Shown: positions 1 through 9,610, numbered from the stretch's first letter. The stretch is 61,686 nt of DNA from JBKHBT01 sp046542255 (GCA_046542255.1 JBKHBT010000009.1:1-61686); one strand, 5' to 3'. Made by a program: numbers and translations. The notes: generated by a model not told the origin, from the letters alone.

Positions 1-314
1 GGCTGGCGTGGCGACATATCATCACCATCGATATTGATTTCGAGCCAATATTGCTCATCAAAGCCTAAATCAAGTGGTGTTATATTGCCAAGAGTGACCG
101 AAAACAGGCCTTTACTTATCAAAATCGAACCATGTGATTCGCTCCAAAGCTCTGTTCCACCAGTTTCGACATCGTAAATCCTGAATGTTACGGGATATGT
201 GCCATTTAGGCCAGTTCCATCTGTATCTGTTATTTTGCCTTGATAGCTAAGTGTTGCAGGTATTTCTGCAAAAACAACTACAGAAAGTAACAAATATAGC
301 AATGCTTTTTTCAT
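1..314 (-). CDS. N-terminal part of a secreted protein (cut by window edge)
   Basis: The reading frame is open from an ATG at 314 to the window edge, giving about 104 codons with no stop. A GGGAGA ribosome-binding site lies just upstream of the ATG. The protein opens with a signal peptide (MKKALLYLLLSVVVFA) followed by a segment beginning IPATLSYQGKITDTDG. That 'YQGK-TD-DG-PL-G-Y--TFRIYD' pattern is familiar from secreted proteins of FCB-group bacteria, where it introduces a beta-rich extracellular region; the segment here continues with FRIYDVETGGTELW. The function cannot be told because the C-terminus is missing. It lies downstream of the manB operon on the same strand but is separated by 340 bases and a likely terminator, so it is probably transcribed separately. 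Confidence 0.7.
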   Translation of the reverse strand, partial: MKKALLYLLLSVVVFAEIPATLSYQGKITDTDGTGLNGTYPVTFRIYDVETGGTELWSESHGSILISKGLFSVTLGNITPLDLGFDEQYWLEINIDGDDMSPRQ

Positions 315-654
315 GATTTCTCCCATAGGTTATATTGTCGAATAGAAAATTTTATATAAATATACCAATATAAAACTCGACCAGCAAGAGTTTTTTGATT
401 GGAGTTTCATTTTTTAAAAACTAGTCAGGAGCTGGCAGCAGAAACGAAGATTGCTCCCGATTCAATTTACATGGGATAAAGCACAGGCTTTTTCATTTTG
501 GATTATGAGAAATACAAAGTGAAGATGTAAAACACCTTTCTTTATTGCAATAAAAAGATGTTTCGTCGAAAACGATTTTACCATCTTTGATAGAAGATGC
601 CCAAAGATGAACATCTCAAACAGAGTTTAATTGAAAGAGCACAAGTAGAAAGAA
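315..654. other. Intergenic stretch, no supported gene
   Basis: This stretch separates the truncated secreted protein from manB. It holds the promoter and ribosome-binding site region of the former and a hairpin near 531-562. Short open frames in it are interrupted, and I could not recognise a protein remnant with confidence. Confidence 0.5.
531..562 (-). terminator. Probable terminator of the manB operon
   Basis: Read on the minus strand, an imperfect hairpin centred on the palindrome TTATTGCAATAA (542-553) has extended arms and ends in a short T run (GTGTTTT). It lies about 90 bases after the manB stop codon. The stem is AT-rich, so it is a weak call. Confidence 0.35.
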
Positions 655-2010
655 TCACTTACCTCGAATAACCGAAAGTGCTTCATCGACCTTTTCTTTT
701 ACCATTTGCTCGGTCTTCGCCTCCAGATTCAGGCGGATGAGGGGCTCGGTATTGGATGGACGGATATTGAACCACCAATCGCCCAAATCGAATGTTACAC
801 CATCCATAAGGACTGGCTCGACATTGTATTTTTCCTGATAATATTTGGCGACCTTCTCTAAAGTGGCCTTTCTGTCATCTACACGAGAATTTATCTCGCC
901 GCTTCTTTTGTAATTATCGATCTCATCGATAAGCTGGGATAGTTTTTTCTCTGTTTCGGAAAGCATTTCGGCTACTATGAGAAATGCCAGAATACCTGAA
1001 TCAGCGAACCAAAAATCGCGGAAATAGAAATGCCCGGAATGCTCGGCGCCGAAAATCGCATTATTCTCACGCATAATAGGCTTTATGATAGCATGGCCAA
1101 CTGGAGTCATGATAGGCTCACCGCCATGTTTGCGGATTGTTTCAGCAACTGTTTTCGAACATATTATATTATGTATTATCTTTTCGCCGGGATTTTTCTT
1201 TAGGAGTATTGCTGATGCAATCGCTGCCACCATGGAAGAATCGACAAGATTGCCTTTATCATCGATCATGAACATGCGGTCGGCATCACCATCGAAAGCG
1301 GCGCCGAAATCTATATCTCGATTTTTCTCGACCATTTCGCGAATTTTGGCTGTATTGTCTGGCTCGATGGGATTTGCTGGATGATTCGGGAATGAGCCGT
1401 CCAGATCGAAGTATAGTTTCTCGACCTCAAAAGGCAATTTATCAAAAACTCTCGGAACAATTTCACCAGCCATGCCATTTCCGGCATCGATAGCAACCTT
1501 GAAAGGCTTGAATTTCTCGACATCGACAAAGCTCATCAAGAATTCTGAGAAATCATCGAGAATATCCTTCTGGACAATCGCTCCTTTTTTATCGGCCTTT
1601 TCAAAAGAGCCGGCTTCGACGGCTTTTCTGATTTCGGGAAGGCCATCTTTGCCCGACAACGGCCTTGCTTCCTCTTTACAAATCTTAAATCCATTATATT
1701 CCGATGGATTATGCGATGCTGTAATCATGACACCGCCAGTAAATCCAAAATTGCCGACTGTATAGTACAATGCATCGGTACTAACCATTCCTATATTTAC
1801 AACCATAGCACCGGCATCTGTAATACCTTCTGCCAGGCCTTCGAAAAGGTCTTCGCCAGAAACACGCATATCGCGCCCTACTGCAATCGATTCAGCATTC
1901 AAATATTTAACCAATCCACCCCCAATAAGGTATGCCATATCACGGTCAATTTGTTTTGGATAAACACCTCTAATATCATAGGCTTTGAAAATCTTATCAA
2001 GATTCATCAT
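655..2010 (-). CDS. manB: Phosphomannomutase/phosphoglucomutase
   Basis: Alpha-D-phosphohexomutase of 451 residues, the usual family length. These enzymes interconvert hexose 1- and 6-phosphates and feed sugar nucleotides to LPS and exopolysaccharide. The active-site phosphoserine motif TASHNPSEYNGF is at about residues 98-109 (Ser99), the metal-binding DGDADR is near 240, the sugar-binding AEHSGH near 325, and the phosphate-binding RPSNTEPLIR near 425, so all four domains are present. It opens with two Met codons; a GGGGA stretch abuts them, so the second ATG at 2007 is equally plausible. The start overlaps the 3' end of the NAD kinase gene by 14 bases, suggesting translational coupling. Substrate preference (mannose or glucose) cannot be settled by eye. 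Confidence 0.93.
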   Translation of the reverse strand: MMNLDKIFKAYDIRGVYPKQIDRDMAYLIGGGLVKYLNAESIAVGRDMRVSGEDLFEGLAEGITDAGAMVVNIGMVSTDALYYTVGNFGFTGGVMITASHNPSEYNGFKICKEEARPLSGKDGLPEIRKAVEAGSFEKADKKGAIVQKDILDDFSEFLMSFVDVEKFKPFKVAIDAGNGMAGEIVPRVFDKLPFEVEKLYFDLDGSFPNHPANPIEPDNTAKIREMVEKNRDIDFGAAFDGDADRMFMIDDKGNLVDSSMVAAIASAILLKKNPGEKIIHNIICSKTVAETIRKHGGEPIMTPVGHAIIKPIMRENNAIFGAEHSGHFYFRDFWFADSGILAFLIVAEMLSETEKKLSQLIDEIDNYKRSGEINSRVDDRKATLEKVAKYYQEKYNVEPVLMDGVTFDLGDWWFNIRPSNTEPLIRLNLEAKTEQMVKEKVDEALSVIRGK

Positions 2011-2956
2011 TCCCCTTTTTTTTAATATTATTTTTTAAAAATTTACTCTCGTCTGTGGTAGCATATTTCATGACACCGGGGATATTGCCCCATCCAAATT
2101 TTTCCTGCAGCAGGCTATAGAAAGACCTATCATGGTATTTGACAAGCTGGGTTTTCTTATCGCATCTTTTAATTAGAACCGTTCCCTTTTTCACGAGATT
2201 CTCTGTATTTTGTCCGTCTCCGCTGAGATGCAATATGCCCCTTTTTGATAGGCTCTCGAAATAAATTCGTATTATGTCATTGCTGCTTACGACAAATGGC
2301 CGAAATGTAAGCATATGTGGAGCCATTGCGGTTAGCAAAATCCCCTTTAGGCCCGGCGCCAATATACTCCCACCAAGGGACATCGAATATGCCGTAGAGC
2401 CGGTAGGCGTCGATACTACGATCCCATCGGCATAGATTTCAGATACATGCTCACCGTTCACTTCGATATTGAGTCTAACAAATCTTGGTGATTTGCCTTT
2501 TGAAAGTACAAATTCATTCATAGCTAAAAGCATGATATCCTCGCAAAAAGCCTTCAACATCATTCGCTCTTCGATTTGGTATTTGCCTTCTAAAATAGCT
2601 GGCACTGCATCATCGATTTCAAGAGGGTCGAGTTCGGTTAGAAAGCCAAGGTGTCCAAGATTTATACCAAGGATAGGTATTTCCCATGGTAGAAGCGTTC
2701 TGGCGGCATGGATCACAGTTCCATCACCACCTAAAATAACTGCAATATCGACCTGGGATATATAATCCAGGTTGGGATTATTTTTTACATCGATTGTCTT
2801 TCCGGCCGGATATTCATAAAAATCAGCTAGTTCTTTATTAAGAAAAAACTTTATATCGTGCTTTTCAAAGATCTTCAGAAGTTTGGTAAATACTTCCCTG
2901 AGCGATTTTTTATTTACATTGCCCCAAATAAAAACTGTTTTGATCTTATTTTTCAT
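1997..2956 (-). CDS. nadK: NAD kinase
   Basis: Phosphorylates NAD to NADP in the cytoplasm. Diagnostic motifs are GGDGT at residues 76-80, followed by GINLGHLGFL, TPTGSTAYSMSLGG and SGDGQN, in the canonical order of the ATP-NAD kinase family. I place the start at the ATG at 2956 (MKNKIKTVFIWGNV), which begins the usual N-terminal Rossmann strand and gives 319 residues. The frame stays open upstream to a TTG at 3019, but that adds 21 residues atypical of the family. No strong ribosome-binding site is visible. It is the middle gene of a three-gene minus-strand operon and overlaps manB. Confidence 0.93.
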   Translation of the reverse strand: MKNKIKTVFIWGNVNKKSLREVFTKLLKIFEKHDIKFFLNKELADFYEYPAGKTIDVKNNPNLDYISQVDIAVILGGDGTVIHAARTLLPWEIPILGINLGHLGFLTELDPLEIDDAVPAILEGKYQIEERMMLKAFCEDIMLLAMNEFVLSKGKSPRFVRLNIEVNGEHVSEIYADGIVVSTPTGSTAYSMSLGGSILAPGLKGILLTAMAPHMLTFRPFVVSSNDIIRIYFESLSKRGILHLSGDGQNTENLVKKGTVLIKRCDKKTQLVKYHDRSFYSLLQEKFGWGNIPGVMKYATTDESKFLKNNIKKKGNDES

Positions 2957-3031
2957 AATAATTCCAGTAATAATTTTGGGTAATATAAGGGATTTGGAAA
3001 TAATATCAACGAAAAACAAAATGATTTCATA

Positions 3032-3493
3032 TTAAAATAGCTTCACATGGCCGGTCATACCAAGGGCTTTGATATATTTATCAACCCATTTCTTTGGGCC
3101 GCAAATTTTTGCATATCTGCCATCGACAATTTTTATTCTTATAGGAAATCTCGGAAAACCATTTTTACGGCTTGGATTATATATCCATATATTGCCCATC
3201 AGTTGAGTCCTTCTATAATACATAGACCTCATAGCAGAATCCGAGCGCCGCCTGAATTTCCGGCTATTGTCTTCCAGATGGATTTGCGTTTTGAATTCAT
3301 AAAGAGTAAAGGCCTTATAGAAAGCGAGTACCAGTCCAATAAGTATCGACAAAAATATAGCAAATCCAAAACTAAACCAGGTAACATTTTCACCATTTAG
3401 AATACTATCAACAAGCCAACTGAAACCCAAAAGAGGAACCATCGTGATAAAAAAAATGGTGATAAACAAGGGTAATTTTCCCATGAGTTTCAT
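3032..3493 (-). CDS. Hypothetical two-pass membrane protein
   Basis: I do not recognise this 153-residue protein. It has two hydrophobic segments, about residues 7-30 and 40-62, followed by a basic, Arg- and Lys-rich soluble tail containing RRRSDSAMRSMYYRR. The start is well supported by AAGGAG seven bases upstream of the ATG. It heads a minus-strand operon with nadK and manB downstream, 75 bases from the nadK start. By the positive-inside tendency the basic tail should be cytoplasmic. No catalytic motif is visible. Confidence 0.75.
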   Translation of the reverse strand: MKLMGKLPLFITIFFITMVPLLGFSWLVDSILNGENVTWFSFGFAIFLSILIGLVLAFYKAFTLYEFKTQIHLEDNSRKFRRRSDSAMRSMYYRRTQLMGNIWIYNPSRKNGFPRFPIRIKIVDGRYAKICGPKKWVDKYIKALGMTGHVKLF

Positions 3494-3595
3494 TATAGCT
3501 CCTTTATTTGATATTTGCCTTTTAAAAATTTATTATAATATAAATTAAAATGCAAGCCAAAGAACTATTTTTCTTATTAATTTCCTGCAAAATGC

Positions 3596-3623
3596 TTGAC
3601 CAAAGCCAAATTTTCACTAAATT
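3596..3623 (+). promoter_or_regulatory. Candidate sigma-70 promoter next to the start codon
   Basis: TTGACC (3596-3601) and TAAATT (3618-3623) are separated by 16 bases. The ATG of the downstream gene begins nine bases after the -10 box and has no Shine-Dalgarno sequence, so any 5' leader would be only a few bases long. Confidence 0.4.
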
Positions 3624-3632
3624 GATAATAGT

Positions 3633-5813
3633 ATGAAAATGCGAGTATATTACATTTTGTTATTGGCGTACTTTGCAGTTTTCGCCGATGGTGTTTGGAC
3701 TGACGGTTCCAATGGAATAATTATCCAAATGGATACCGAGACCGGTATTTTTGGTATCGGCGATACTGTCTGGCATGATGGCCTTAGAGGCCGGCCCATT
3801 ACCTTTGATTTCCACAGTCCATGGAGGCGTGGCCGTATATCACATTTTAATATTTTGATCGATGATGAGCTATATTCGAGTGGCTATCCTTCAGGTGGAG
3901 ACTATACATTACTAGATGATGAATACTTGCTCGATGCCGGCCTTCTTCATAATTTTCTTTATGCGAATTGGGAAATTCCTATCGAAGAAACAGACGGGTC
4001 GATACAGATTCAACAGATATTAGAGCCTGTTCTCATCGATGGCCTTGGCCAATGCAAGACACAGTACATTGTTTATAATAACGATACCATAAGACACCGC
4101 ATCGGTTTCCTGATGAATCAAGATATCATTATCAATGATAATGACCGTGCGCCGATTGCGGCGGGTGGTTTTTATAGCGATGTTGGGATGTACTATTCAG
4201 ATAATACAGTGCCTTATTATTGGCAAGCTTTTGAAGAAAGCCCCGGTGCCGGAACCGATCAACTAGTGGCTTCAGGCTATCTTCGAGGACTGGATGCTAC
4301 AGCTCCAAATATATTTACTTATGGCAATCAGCCTTTTTTGCAAAGAACCTACTGGGATCCTGATACAGCAAGATATCTTGGTGATGAATACTATGATACC
4401 GGAATCGTAATCCGATGGAATCAGCAATATGTCAATCCGGGTAAGGATGTGGAATTCAATACTTATTTAGGATTGGGCAAAGCAAATCCATCTGATGATT
4501 CTCTTATCCTCATCACACTGGCTCCCAGTGAACTTAGGACAAATTGTACCGAAATTAGGCCAAATCCATTTGAAGTAACAATTTTGGCACATAATCAACA
4601 TATACCTTCTTTTGCCGATGATGTTAATATATGCTTAGAGAATCCCGAAGGAATCGAGCTTATATTCGCAGAAGGCCATTGGCCAGATGCCTGTCATGAC
4701 TTGCCTGAGATTCCTTATGGAGAAACCCGTTCTACTGCATGGATGTGCCAGTTAGATTCACTATACGATTTTCCAGATGAGCCTCTTGTTTTTTATCTAA
4801 CATTGTCATCGAGCTCTATAAGTTATGAAATTCGAGATAGTTTTACACTTGAAATTCCTAATCCAACGGGTATTCCACCTACTGTCGAAGAGGTTTTCGA
4901 TCATAAATACACAAGCTTCGATTTCGATTCCATTATGGCTATACCATATCTTGTTCAAGATGATGAAGAAATCGATCTATCATCGCTAAGAAGCTCCATT
5001 AATGGCGAAGTCATTACTTATTTCACTCCCTGGTGGAGTTTTAGTGATGATACATTATATCTTCATGATGATGCCAGAGATTACGAAAGCGGAGACACTA
5101 TTGTAGTAAATTTCAATGAAATTGCCGATATCGCGGGGTGTGTTGCAGATGGCCTACCGCTTTCGGACACAATAATCATCGATACTGAGCCGCCAAGGAT
5201 AACAAGAACCTTTCCCGAACATGGGAATCATGTCGATACTATCCCCCAGGTTACTTTTTGGATAGAAGACCCTGTATCCGGTATTAATTATTCAACAATC
5301 AATATCATTGCAGATGGCGAGCTATATAATATTGATTCCCCAAATATCGAGCTTACAGATTCGACTTTGACATTCACAGCAGAAAGAGTCTATGAACACC
5401 GGGAAATATTAGAAATAGAAATTGCCCCGATTTACGATAATATCGACTGGGGCGAGCCAAATATGAGCGAACCTTTTTCCTATTGGTTCTGGGCAGATAC
5501 TAATGCTATAGCGGAATCAAATCTTTCTAGGCCAAATAGTCTGAAGATATCTGCAATATATCCAAATCCCGGTAATTCATCGGTTGTTGCAGAGATTAGC
5601 GCAGATAAACAAAAAATACGTAAGATATCGGTTTATGATATCACTGGCCAAATTGTAGATGATCAGTTCACTATTTCTAAACCCTCGCAGCTAAATTCGG
5701 ACAAACTAATTGTCGAAATTTCGTCTGATGTTCAATCGAGTGGATTATATTTGCTTTCTGTATCTATCGATAATAATATCAATTTAATCAAACCATTCAC
5801 GATTATTAAATAG
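3633..5813 (+). CDS. Secreted protein with T9SS C-terminal sorting domain
   Basis: This is a 726-residue exported protein. An N-terminal signal peptide (about residues 1-18, ending VFA) is followed by a long beta-rich region I cannot assign to a known enzyme. Residues about 500-620 look like Ig-type modules (for example PRITRTFPEHGNHVDTIPQV). The last 85 residues form a type IX secretion sorting domain: ISAIYPNPGNSSVVAEI, then ISVYDITGQIV, then SGLYLLSVS, ending KPFTIIK. In FCB bacteria such domains direct passage through the outer membrane by the Por system and are usually cleaved. The start at 3633 lacks a ribosome-binding site; an internal ATG lies at 3639. No catalytic signature was seen, so the role outside the cell is unknown. 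Confidence 0.85.
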   Translation: MKMRVYYILLLAYFAVFADGVWTDGSNGIIIQMDTETGIFGIGDTVWHDGLRGRPITFDFHSPWRRGRISHFNILIDDELYSSGYPSGGDYTLLDDEYLLDAGLLHNFLYANWEIPIEETDGSIQIQQILEPVLIDGLGQCKTQYIVYNNDTIRHRIGFLMNQDIIINDNDRAPIAAGGFYSDVGMYYSDNTVPYYWQAFEESPGAGTDQLVASGYLRGLDATAPNIFTYGNQPFLQRTYWDPDTARYLGDEYYDTGIVIRWNQQYVNPGKDVEFNTYLGLGKANPSDDSLILITLAPSELRTNCTEIRPNPFEVTILAHNQHIPSFADDVNICLENPEGIELIFAEGHWPDACHDLPEIPYGETRSTAWMCQLDSLYDFPDEPLVFYLTLSSSSISYEIRDSFTLEIPNPTGIPPTVEEVFDHKYTSFDFDSIMAIPYLVQDDEEIDLSSLRSSINGEVITYFTPWWSFSDDTLYLHDDARDYESGDTIVVNFNEIADIAGCVADGLPLSDTIIIDTEPPRITRTFPEHGNHVDTIPQVTFWIEDPVSGINYSTINIIADGELYNIDSPNIELTDSTLTFTAERVYEHREILEIEIAPIYDNIDWGEPNMSEPFSYWFWADTNAIAESNLSRPNSLKISAIYPNPGNSSVVAEISADKQKIRKISVYDITGQIVDDQFTISKPSQLNSDKLIVEISSDVQSSGLYLLSVSIDNNINLIKPFTIIK

Positions 5814-5955
5814 TTTTTTGCTGAATTATAGCATATTATGAATATATTTTACTTTGCGTATTAGCTATATTTTATTAAATTTTAATTTAGAAGTTTGCGT
5901 TAAATGACTTCAAGTAAATATGAAAAAAGCCGATGTAAAGTAAAAAGGAGTAAAA

Positions 5956-6759
5956 ATGAAATACTATATCTTAGCAATTATTCTTTTAATTTCTTCTCTA
6001 TCTTTTGGGCAATGGCTCTATGAAGACCTTATAGTAAGTGTTCCTGATGATGATTTTGTTTTCGATGAACTTAAATTCGGAACTTCAGGCCATGCTGAAA
6101 ATGGTCATGATCCAATGGATCAAGCTTCTCCACCTGCTCCACCATCAGGGGTATTTACTGCATTCCAATCTGATGACAGTCTGGTAAATTTTCTCACAAT
6201 CGATTTCAAAAAGCATGTGCCAGAGCCAGATACACTCACCTGGGAGATTTTTGTGCGTGCTACTGGTTTGTCTGCAGTAGTCAGTTGGAATACAGCAACA
6301 CTTCCAGATCATCCATCTATTTCTCTCGAAATGGCGGCTCATTATCCTGGTGTAGAGCCTGGAGAATCCGATTATGTCGATATGCATTCTGTGAGCGAAC
6401 TGGATCTCCTGCCAGCCCAAATGGCTCAAATCCGATTGGTTTCGATAGATGCAGTCAAAGAAAATGTAGAAATTGCGCTTCCAGACAAACTAATCGAATA
6501 TATAGCTCCTAACCCATTTAATTCTGCGGCTCATATTTCATTAAAGGTCGCGAAAAGCTCCAATGCTAAAGTTACTATCTACGATCTAATTGGCAATCAG
6601 ATTCAGATTTTGCATGATGGTCATTTGGATAGAGGTAATCATATCTACAAATGGTATGGTAAAGACGCCGCAGGAAATTTGATGCCGAGTGGTATATATT
6701 TCCTCAAAGTCAATACCGAAACATCTTCGGATTGCAGCCGCTTGATCTATATGAAATAA
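5956..6759 (+). CDS. Small secreted protein with T9SS sorting domain
   Basis: This 267-residue exported protein has a strong start (AAAAAGGAG before the ATG). The signal peptide ends LISSLSFG, and predicted cleavage leaves an N-terminal Gln (QWLYEDL). After an acidic, Pro-rich region comes a sorting domain over about the last 85 residues: LIEYIAPNPFNSAAHISL, VTIYDLIGNQI, GNHIYKWYGKDAAGNLMPSG and IYFLKV. This 'PNPFN...YDLxGxxV...W-GxD--G--xxSGxYF' form is a classic T9SS variant. The middle region, about residues 20-180, has no domain I recognise. It follows another T9SS cargo gene in the same direction but is 142 bases away with its own ribosome-binding site. Confidence 0.85.
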   Translation: MKYYILAIILLISSLSFGQWLYEDLIVSVPDDDFVFDELKFGTSGHAENGHDPMDQASPPAPPSGVFTAFQSDDSLVNFLTIDFKKHVPEPDTLTWEIFVRATGLSAVVSWNTATLPDHPSISLEMAAHYPGVEPGESDYVDMHSVSELDLLPAQMAQIRLVSIDAVKENVEIALPDKLIEYIAPNPFNSAAHISLKVAKSSNAKVTIYDLIGNQIQILHDGHLDRGNHIYKWYGKDAAGNLMPSGIYFLKVNTETSSDCSRLIYMK

Positions 6760-6912
6760 TACTAAAAAATGAATATAGTCAGCGATAGACCGAAAAATTG
6801 ATTTTATTGCCAGTATTTGTTACTAAACCAAATAATCACTTGTGCTTTGTTAATTTGGTTAATATTTTTTATTAATTGAAGTTTTTTGATAAGAAATAGT
6901 ACAAAAGAGAAT

Positions 6913-7557
6913 ATGAGACCAGTAGCAATAATCGGTTTAGGAAATCCAGGCGAAAAATATCTAAATACAAGGCATAATATCGGCCATTTATTGATCGATG
7001 TTCTTGCAGAAAAATTGCGTATCAAAGCCAAACCCGGAAGAGGAAAATTTGTTTACGGCAAATTCCAGTTAAGAGGCAGAACATTTTATATTGTTAAGTT
7101 GATTACTTATATGAATCATAGCGGATATGGGGTTCGAGATTTTCTTGAATTTTCTGATCTTAAACCCGGCAATTTGCTCATAGCTTATGATGATTTCGCT
7201 CTTGATTTTGGAATGATCCGTATTCGCAAATCTGGGTCTGATGGTGGGCACAATGGCATGGCTTCAATTATCAGCACCCTTGGTACAGAAAGAATTCCAC
7301 GATTTCGAATGGGAATCGGCCCTGTTGAAAAAGAAGATACAATCGATTTTGTATTGGGAGAATTCTCCTCAGAAGAAAAAAAACAACTCGATAATTTCAT
7401 CACTCGATGCAAAGAAGCTGCAATTTCTATTTTCGCAGAAGGTTTGAATCCTGCGATGAGCAAATATAATCGAAAGCTTGAAAGCTCGAAAGATATAGAA
7501 GAAAGAAGCAAACAAAAAAATCAAAATAAAGTTAGGGGTCCAAATGGAACAAAGTAA
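6913..7557 (+). CDS. pth: Peptidyl-tRNA hydrolase
   Basis: Releases tRNA from peptidyl-tRNAs dropped by ribosomes. Family motifs are GLGNPGEKY (residues 8-16), NTRHNIG with the catalytic His near residue 21, and a stretch containing DDFALDFG and GSDGGHNGM that carries the catalytic Asp. I start at the ATG at 6913 (MRPVAIIGLGNPG), the usual family beginning, giving 214 residues; the frame is open upstream to a TTG at 6886, but nothing there resembles Pth. The C-terminus has a basic tail of about 25 residues beyond the usual fold. Its last 14 bases overlap the start of hppA, so the two are probably co-translated. Confidence 0.93.
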   Translation: MRPVAIIGLGNPGEKYLNTRHNIGHLLIDVLAEKLRIKAKPGRGKFVYGKFQLRGRTFYIVKLITYMNHSGYGVRDFLEFSDLKPGNLLIAYDDFALDFGMIRIRKSGSDGGHNGMASIISTLGTERIPRFRMGIGPVEKEDTIDFVLGEFSSEEKKQLDNFITRCKEAAISIFAEGLNPAMSKYNRKLESSKDIEERSKQKNQNKVRGPNGTK

Positions 7558-9610
7558 TTTCATTATTGGCTCGGTCTTAATCGCAATTTTAGGAATTTTT
7601 TTCGCATTAGTAGTTTACTGGCGAATTTCCCGAAAACCAACCGGTAATGAACGTATCAAAGAATTAACTTTGATGATCAGAAATGGTGCAATGGTATTTT
7701 TGAGAAGGGAGTATTCTGCCTTAACAGTATTTATAATTGTTTTGTTTTTTGTACTTTGGCTTGGCCTGGGCTCCCGAATTGGACTCTATACAGCTATCGC
7801 ATTTGTAGTTGGTGCTGCTTCATCGATGCTTGCCGGCTATCTTGGAATGCATTCAGCCACACGCGCAAATGGCCGAACCACATGGGCAGCTCATACTGGC
7901 GGTTCGACAATGGCGCTTCATGTAGCTTTCCTCGGTGGGTCTGTTATGGGTCTTGCGGTTGCGTCTCTTGGTTTACTGGGCCTTAGCATTTTGTTCTTGA
8001 TTTTCTTTGATCAAAGTGCCGTTTCGGAGACTGCAGGAATAATCAGCGGATTTGCTATGGGTGCCAGCTCAATTGCCTTATTTGCAAGAATCGGTGGTGG
8101 AATATATACCAAGACAGCCGATGTTGGCGCCGACTTAGTCGGAAAAGTCGAGGCAGGAATTCCTGAAGATGACCCGAGAAATCCTGCTGTTATTGCAGAT
8201 AATGTCGGTGATAATGTTGGAGATGTTGCCGGTATGGGTGCGGATATTTTTGAAAGCTATATCGGTTCCATGATTGCTACAATTTCGATAGCCGCAACTG
8301 CGTCTATCACAGCTTCAAGCTCGAGCATTGTTAAAGATATTGTTGGCATGAGATATGAACATATGATTTATCCAATCGTTGCTGCTTCTGCTGGCCTAAT
8401 TGCATCTGTGGTTGGCATCGGTTCTATCAAACTTTTTGAAAAGAAAAATGCCCAAAAAGCTCTTAATTATTCAACATATACTGCTAATTTTATATTCTTT
8501 ATTTTGGCCTATATTGCAAGCAAAATGTTGAACCTTCCTAATGGCGTTTTCTACTCTATATTGATTGGTAATTTTAGCGGTATATTAATCGGCTTATTTG
8601 CCGAATACTATACATCTGGAAAACCCACAATAAGAATAGCCAATGCTTCGAAAACTGGGGCAGCTACAAATATTATTACCGGCCTTGCCGTTGGTATGGA
8701 AAGTGTTTTGACGCCTGTTTTGACTATCGCTTTAGCGACTTATCTCTCTTATATGTTTGCCGGGCTTTATGGCATTGGTATCGCTGCTGTGGGTATGCTC
8801 GCTACTGTTGGAGTTACCATGAGTGTCGATGCTTATGGGCCAATTGCCGATAATGCAGGCGGAATAGCTGAAATGGCCGGCCTTGGCCAGAAAGTCCGCA
8901 AAATCACAGATAATCTTGATACCATCGGAAATACTACTGCTGCAATAGGCAAAGGTTTTGCAATTGGTAGTGCAGCTTTAACCGCTCTGGCTCTTTTTTC
9001 GGCATATTCGCAGGCTGCGGGAATCGATGTAATAGATCTTATATCTCCAAATGTTGTAATTGGCCTGCTTATTGGTGGAGCTATTCCCTATTTCATATCT
9101 GCACTTACGATGAATTCTGTTGGCAAAGCAGCAAATAAAATGGTTGAAGAAGTTAGGCGCCAATTCAAAGAAATAAAGGGGTTGCTCGAAGGCAAAAGCA
9201 AACCAGACGTAAAGAGCTGTATCGATATATCTACGAAAGCTGCATTAAAAGAAATGATTCTTCCCGGAATGATCGCTATTGTAGTCCCGATAATAATAGG
9301 ATTTTTGTTAGGTAAAGAAGCTCTCGGCGGATTACTTGCCGGTGTTACAATCTCTGGCGTTATGCTTGCATTGTTTATGGCAAATAGTGGTGGTGCATGG
9401 GATAATGCCAAAAAATACGTTGAAAGCGGCGGTTTATGTGGCAAAGGTTCTGAAACGCATAAAGCTACGGTTGTTGGAGATACAGTCGGCGATCCATTCA
9501 AGGATACTGCTGGCCCGGCAATGAATATACTAATTAAGCTGATTTCAACAGTATCGCTGGTTCTTATGGCAGCATTATTTGCTAATGGTGTAATTAAACC
9601 ATTACTTTGA
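7544..9610 (+). CDS. hppA: K+-dependent membrane-bound ion-pumping pyrophosphatase
   Basis: An integral membrane enzyme of 688 residues with roughly 16 hydrophobic segments, which hydrolyses pyrophosphate to drive H+ or Na+ out of the cytoplasm. The signature block is visible near residues 185-230 (GGGIYTKTADVGADL, EDDPRNPAVIADNVGDNVGD), as are the second acidic region DAYGPIADNAGGIAEM and the C-terminal GDTVGDPFKDTAGP. The segment GNTTAAIGKGFAIG carries Ala at the position that is Lys in K+-independent enzymes, so I infer the K+-dependent class. Whether H+, Na+ or both are pumped cannot be decided by eye. It overlaps pth by 14 bases. Such enzymes recover energy from biosynthetic pyrophosphate and are common in energy-limited anaerobes. 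Confidence 0.95.
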   Translation: MEQSNFIIGSVLIAILGIFFALVVYWRISRKPTGNERIKELTLMIRNGAMVFLRREYSALTVFIIVLFFVLWLGLGSRIGLYTAIAFVVGAASSMLAGYLGMHSATRANGRTTWAAHTGGSTMALHVAFLGGSVMGLAVASLGLLGLSILFLIFFDQSAVSETAGIISGFAMGASSIALFARIGGGIYTKTADVGADLVGKVEAGIPEDDPRNPAVIADNVGDNVGDVAGMGADIFESYIGSMIATISIAATASITASSSSIVKDIVGMRYEHMIYPIVAASAGLIASVVGIGSIKLFEKKNAQKALNYSTYTANFIFFILAYIASKMLNLPNGVFYSILIGNFSGILIGLFAEYYTSGKPTIRIANASKTGAATNIITGLAVGMESVLTPVLTIALATYLSYMFAGLYGIGIAAVGMLATVGVTMSVDAYGPIADNAGGIAEMAGLGQKVRKITDNLDTIGNTTAAIGKGFAIGSAALTALALFSAYSQAAGIDVIDLISPNVVIGLLIGGAIPYFISALTMNSVGKAANKMVEEVRRQFKEIKGLLEGKSKPDVKSCIDISTKAALKEMILPGMIAIVVPIIIGFLLGKEALGGLLAGVTISGVMLALFMANSGGAWDNAKKYVESGGLCGKGSETHKATVVGDTVGDPFKDTAGPAMNILIKLISTVSLVLMAALFANGVIKPLL

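Noticed and set aside
400..650. Transposase remnant upstream of manB
   Set aside because: Short frames look vaguely protein-like, but stops and frame breaks leave no recognisable motif and there are no terminal inverted repeats.
6886..6912. Upstream TTG start for pth
   Set aside because: The nine extra residues do not match the family, and the ATG at 6913 gives the standard N-terminus.
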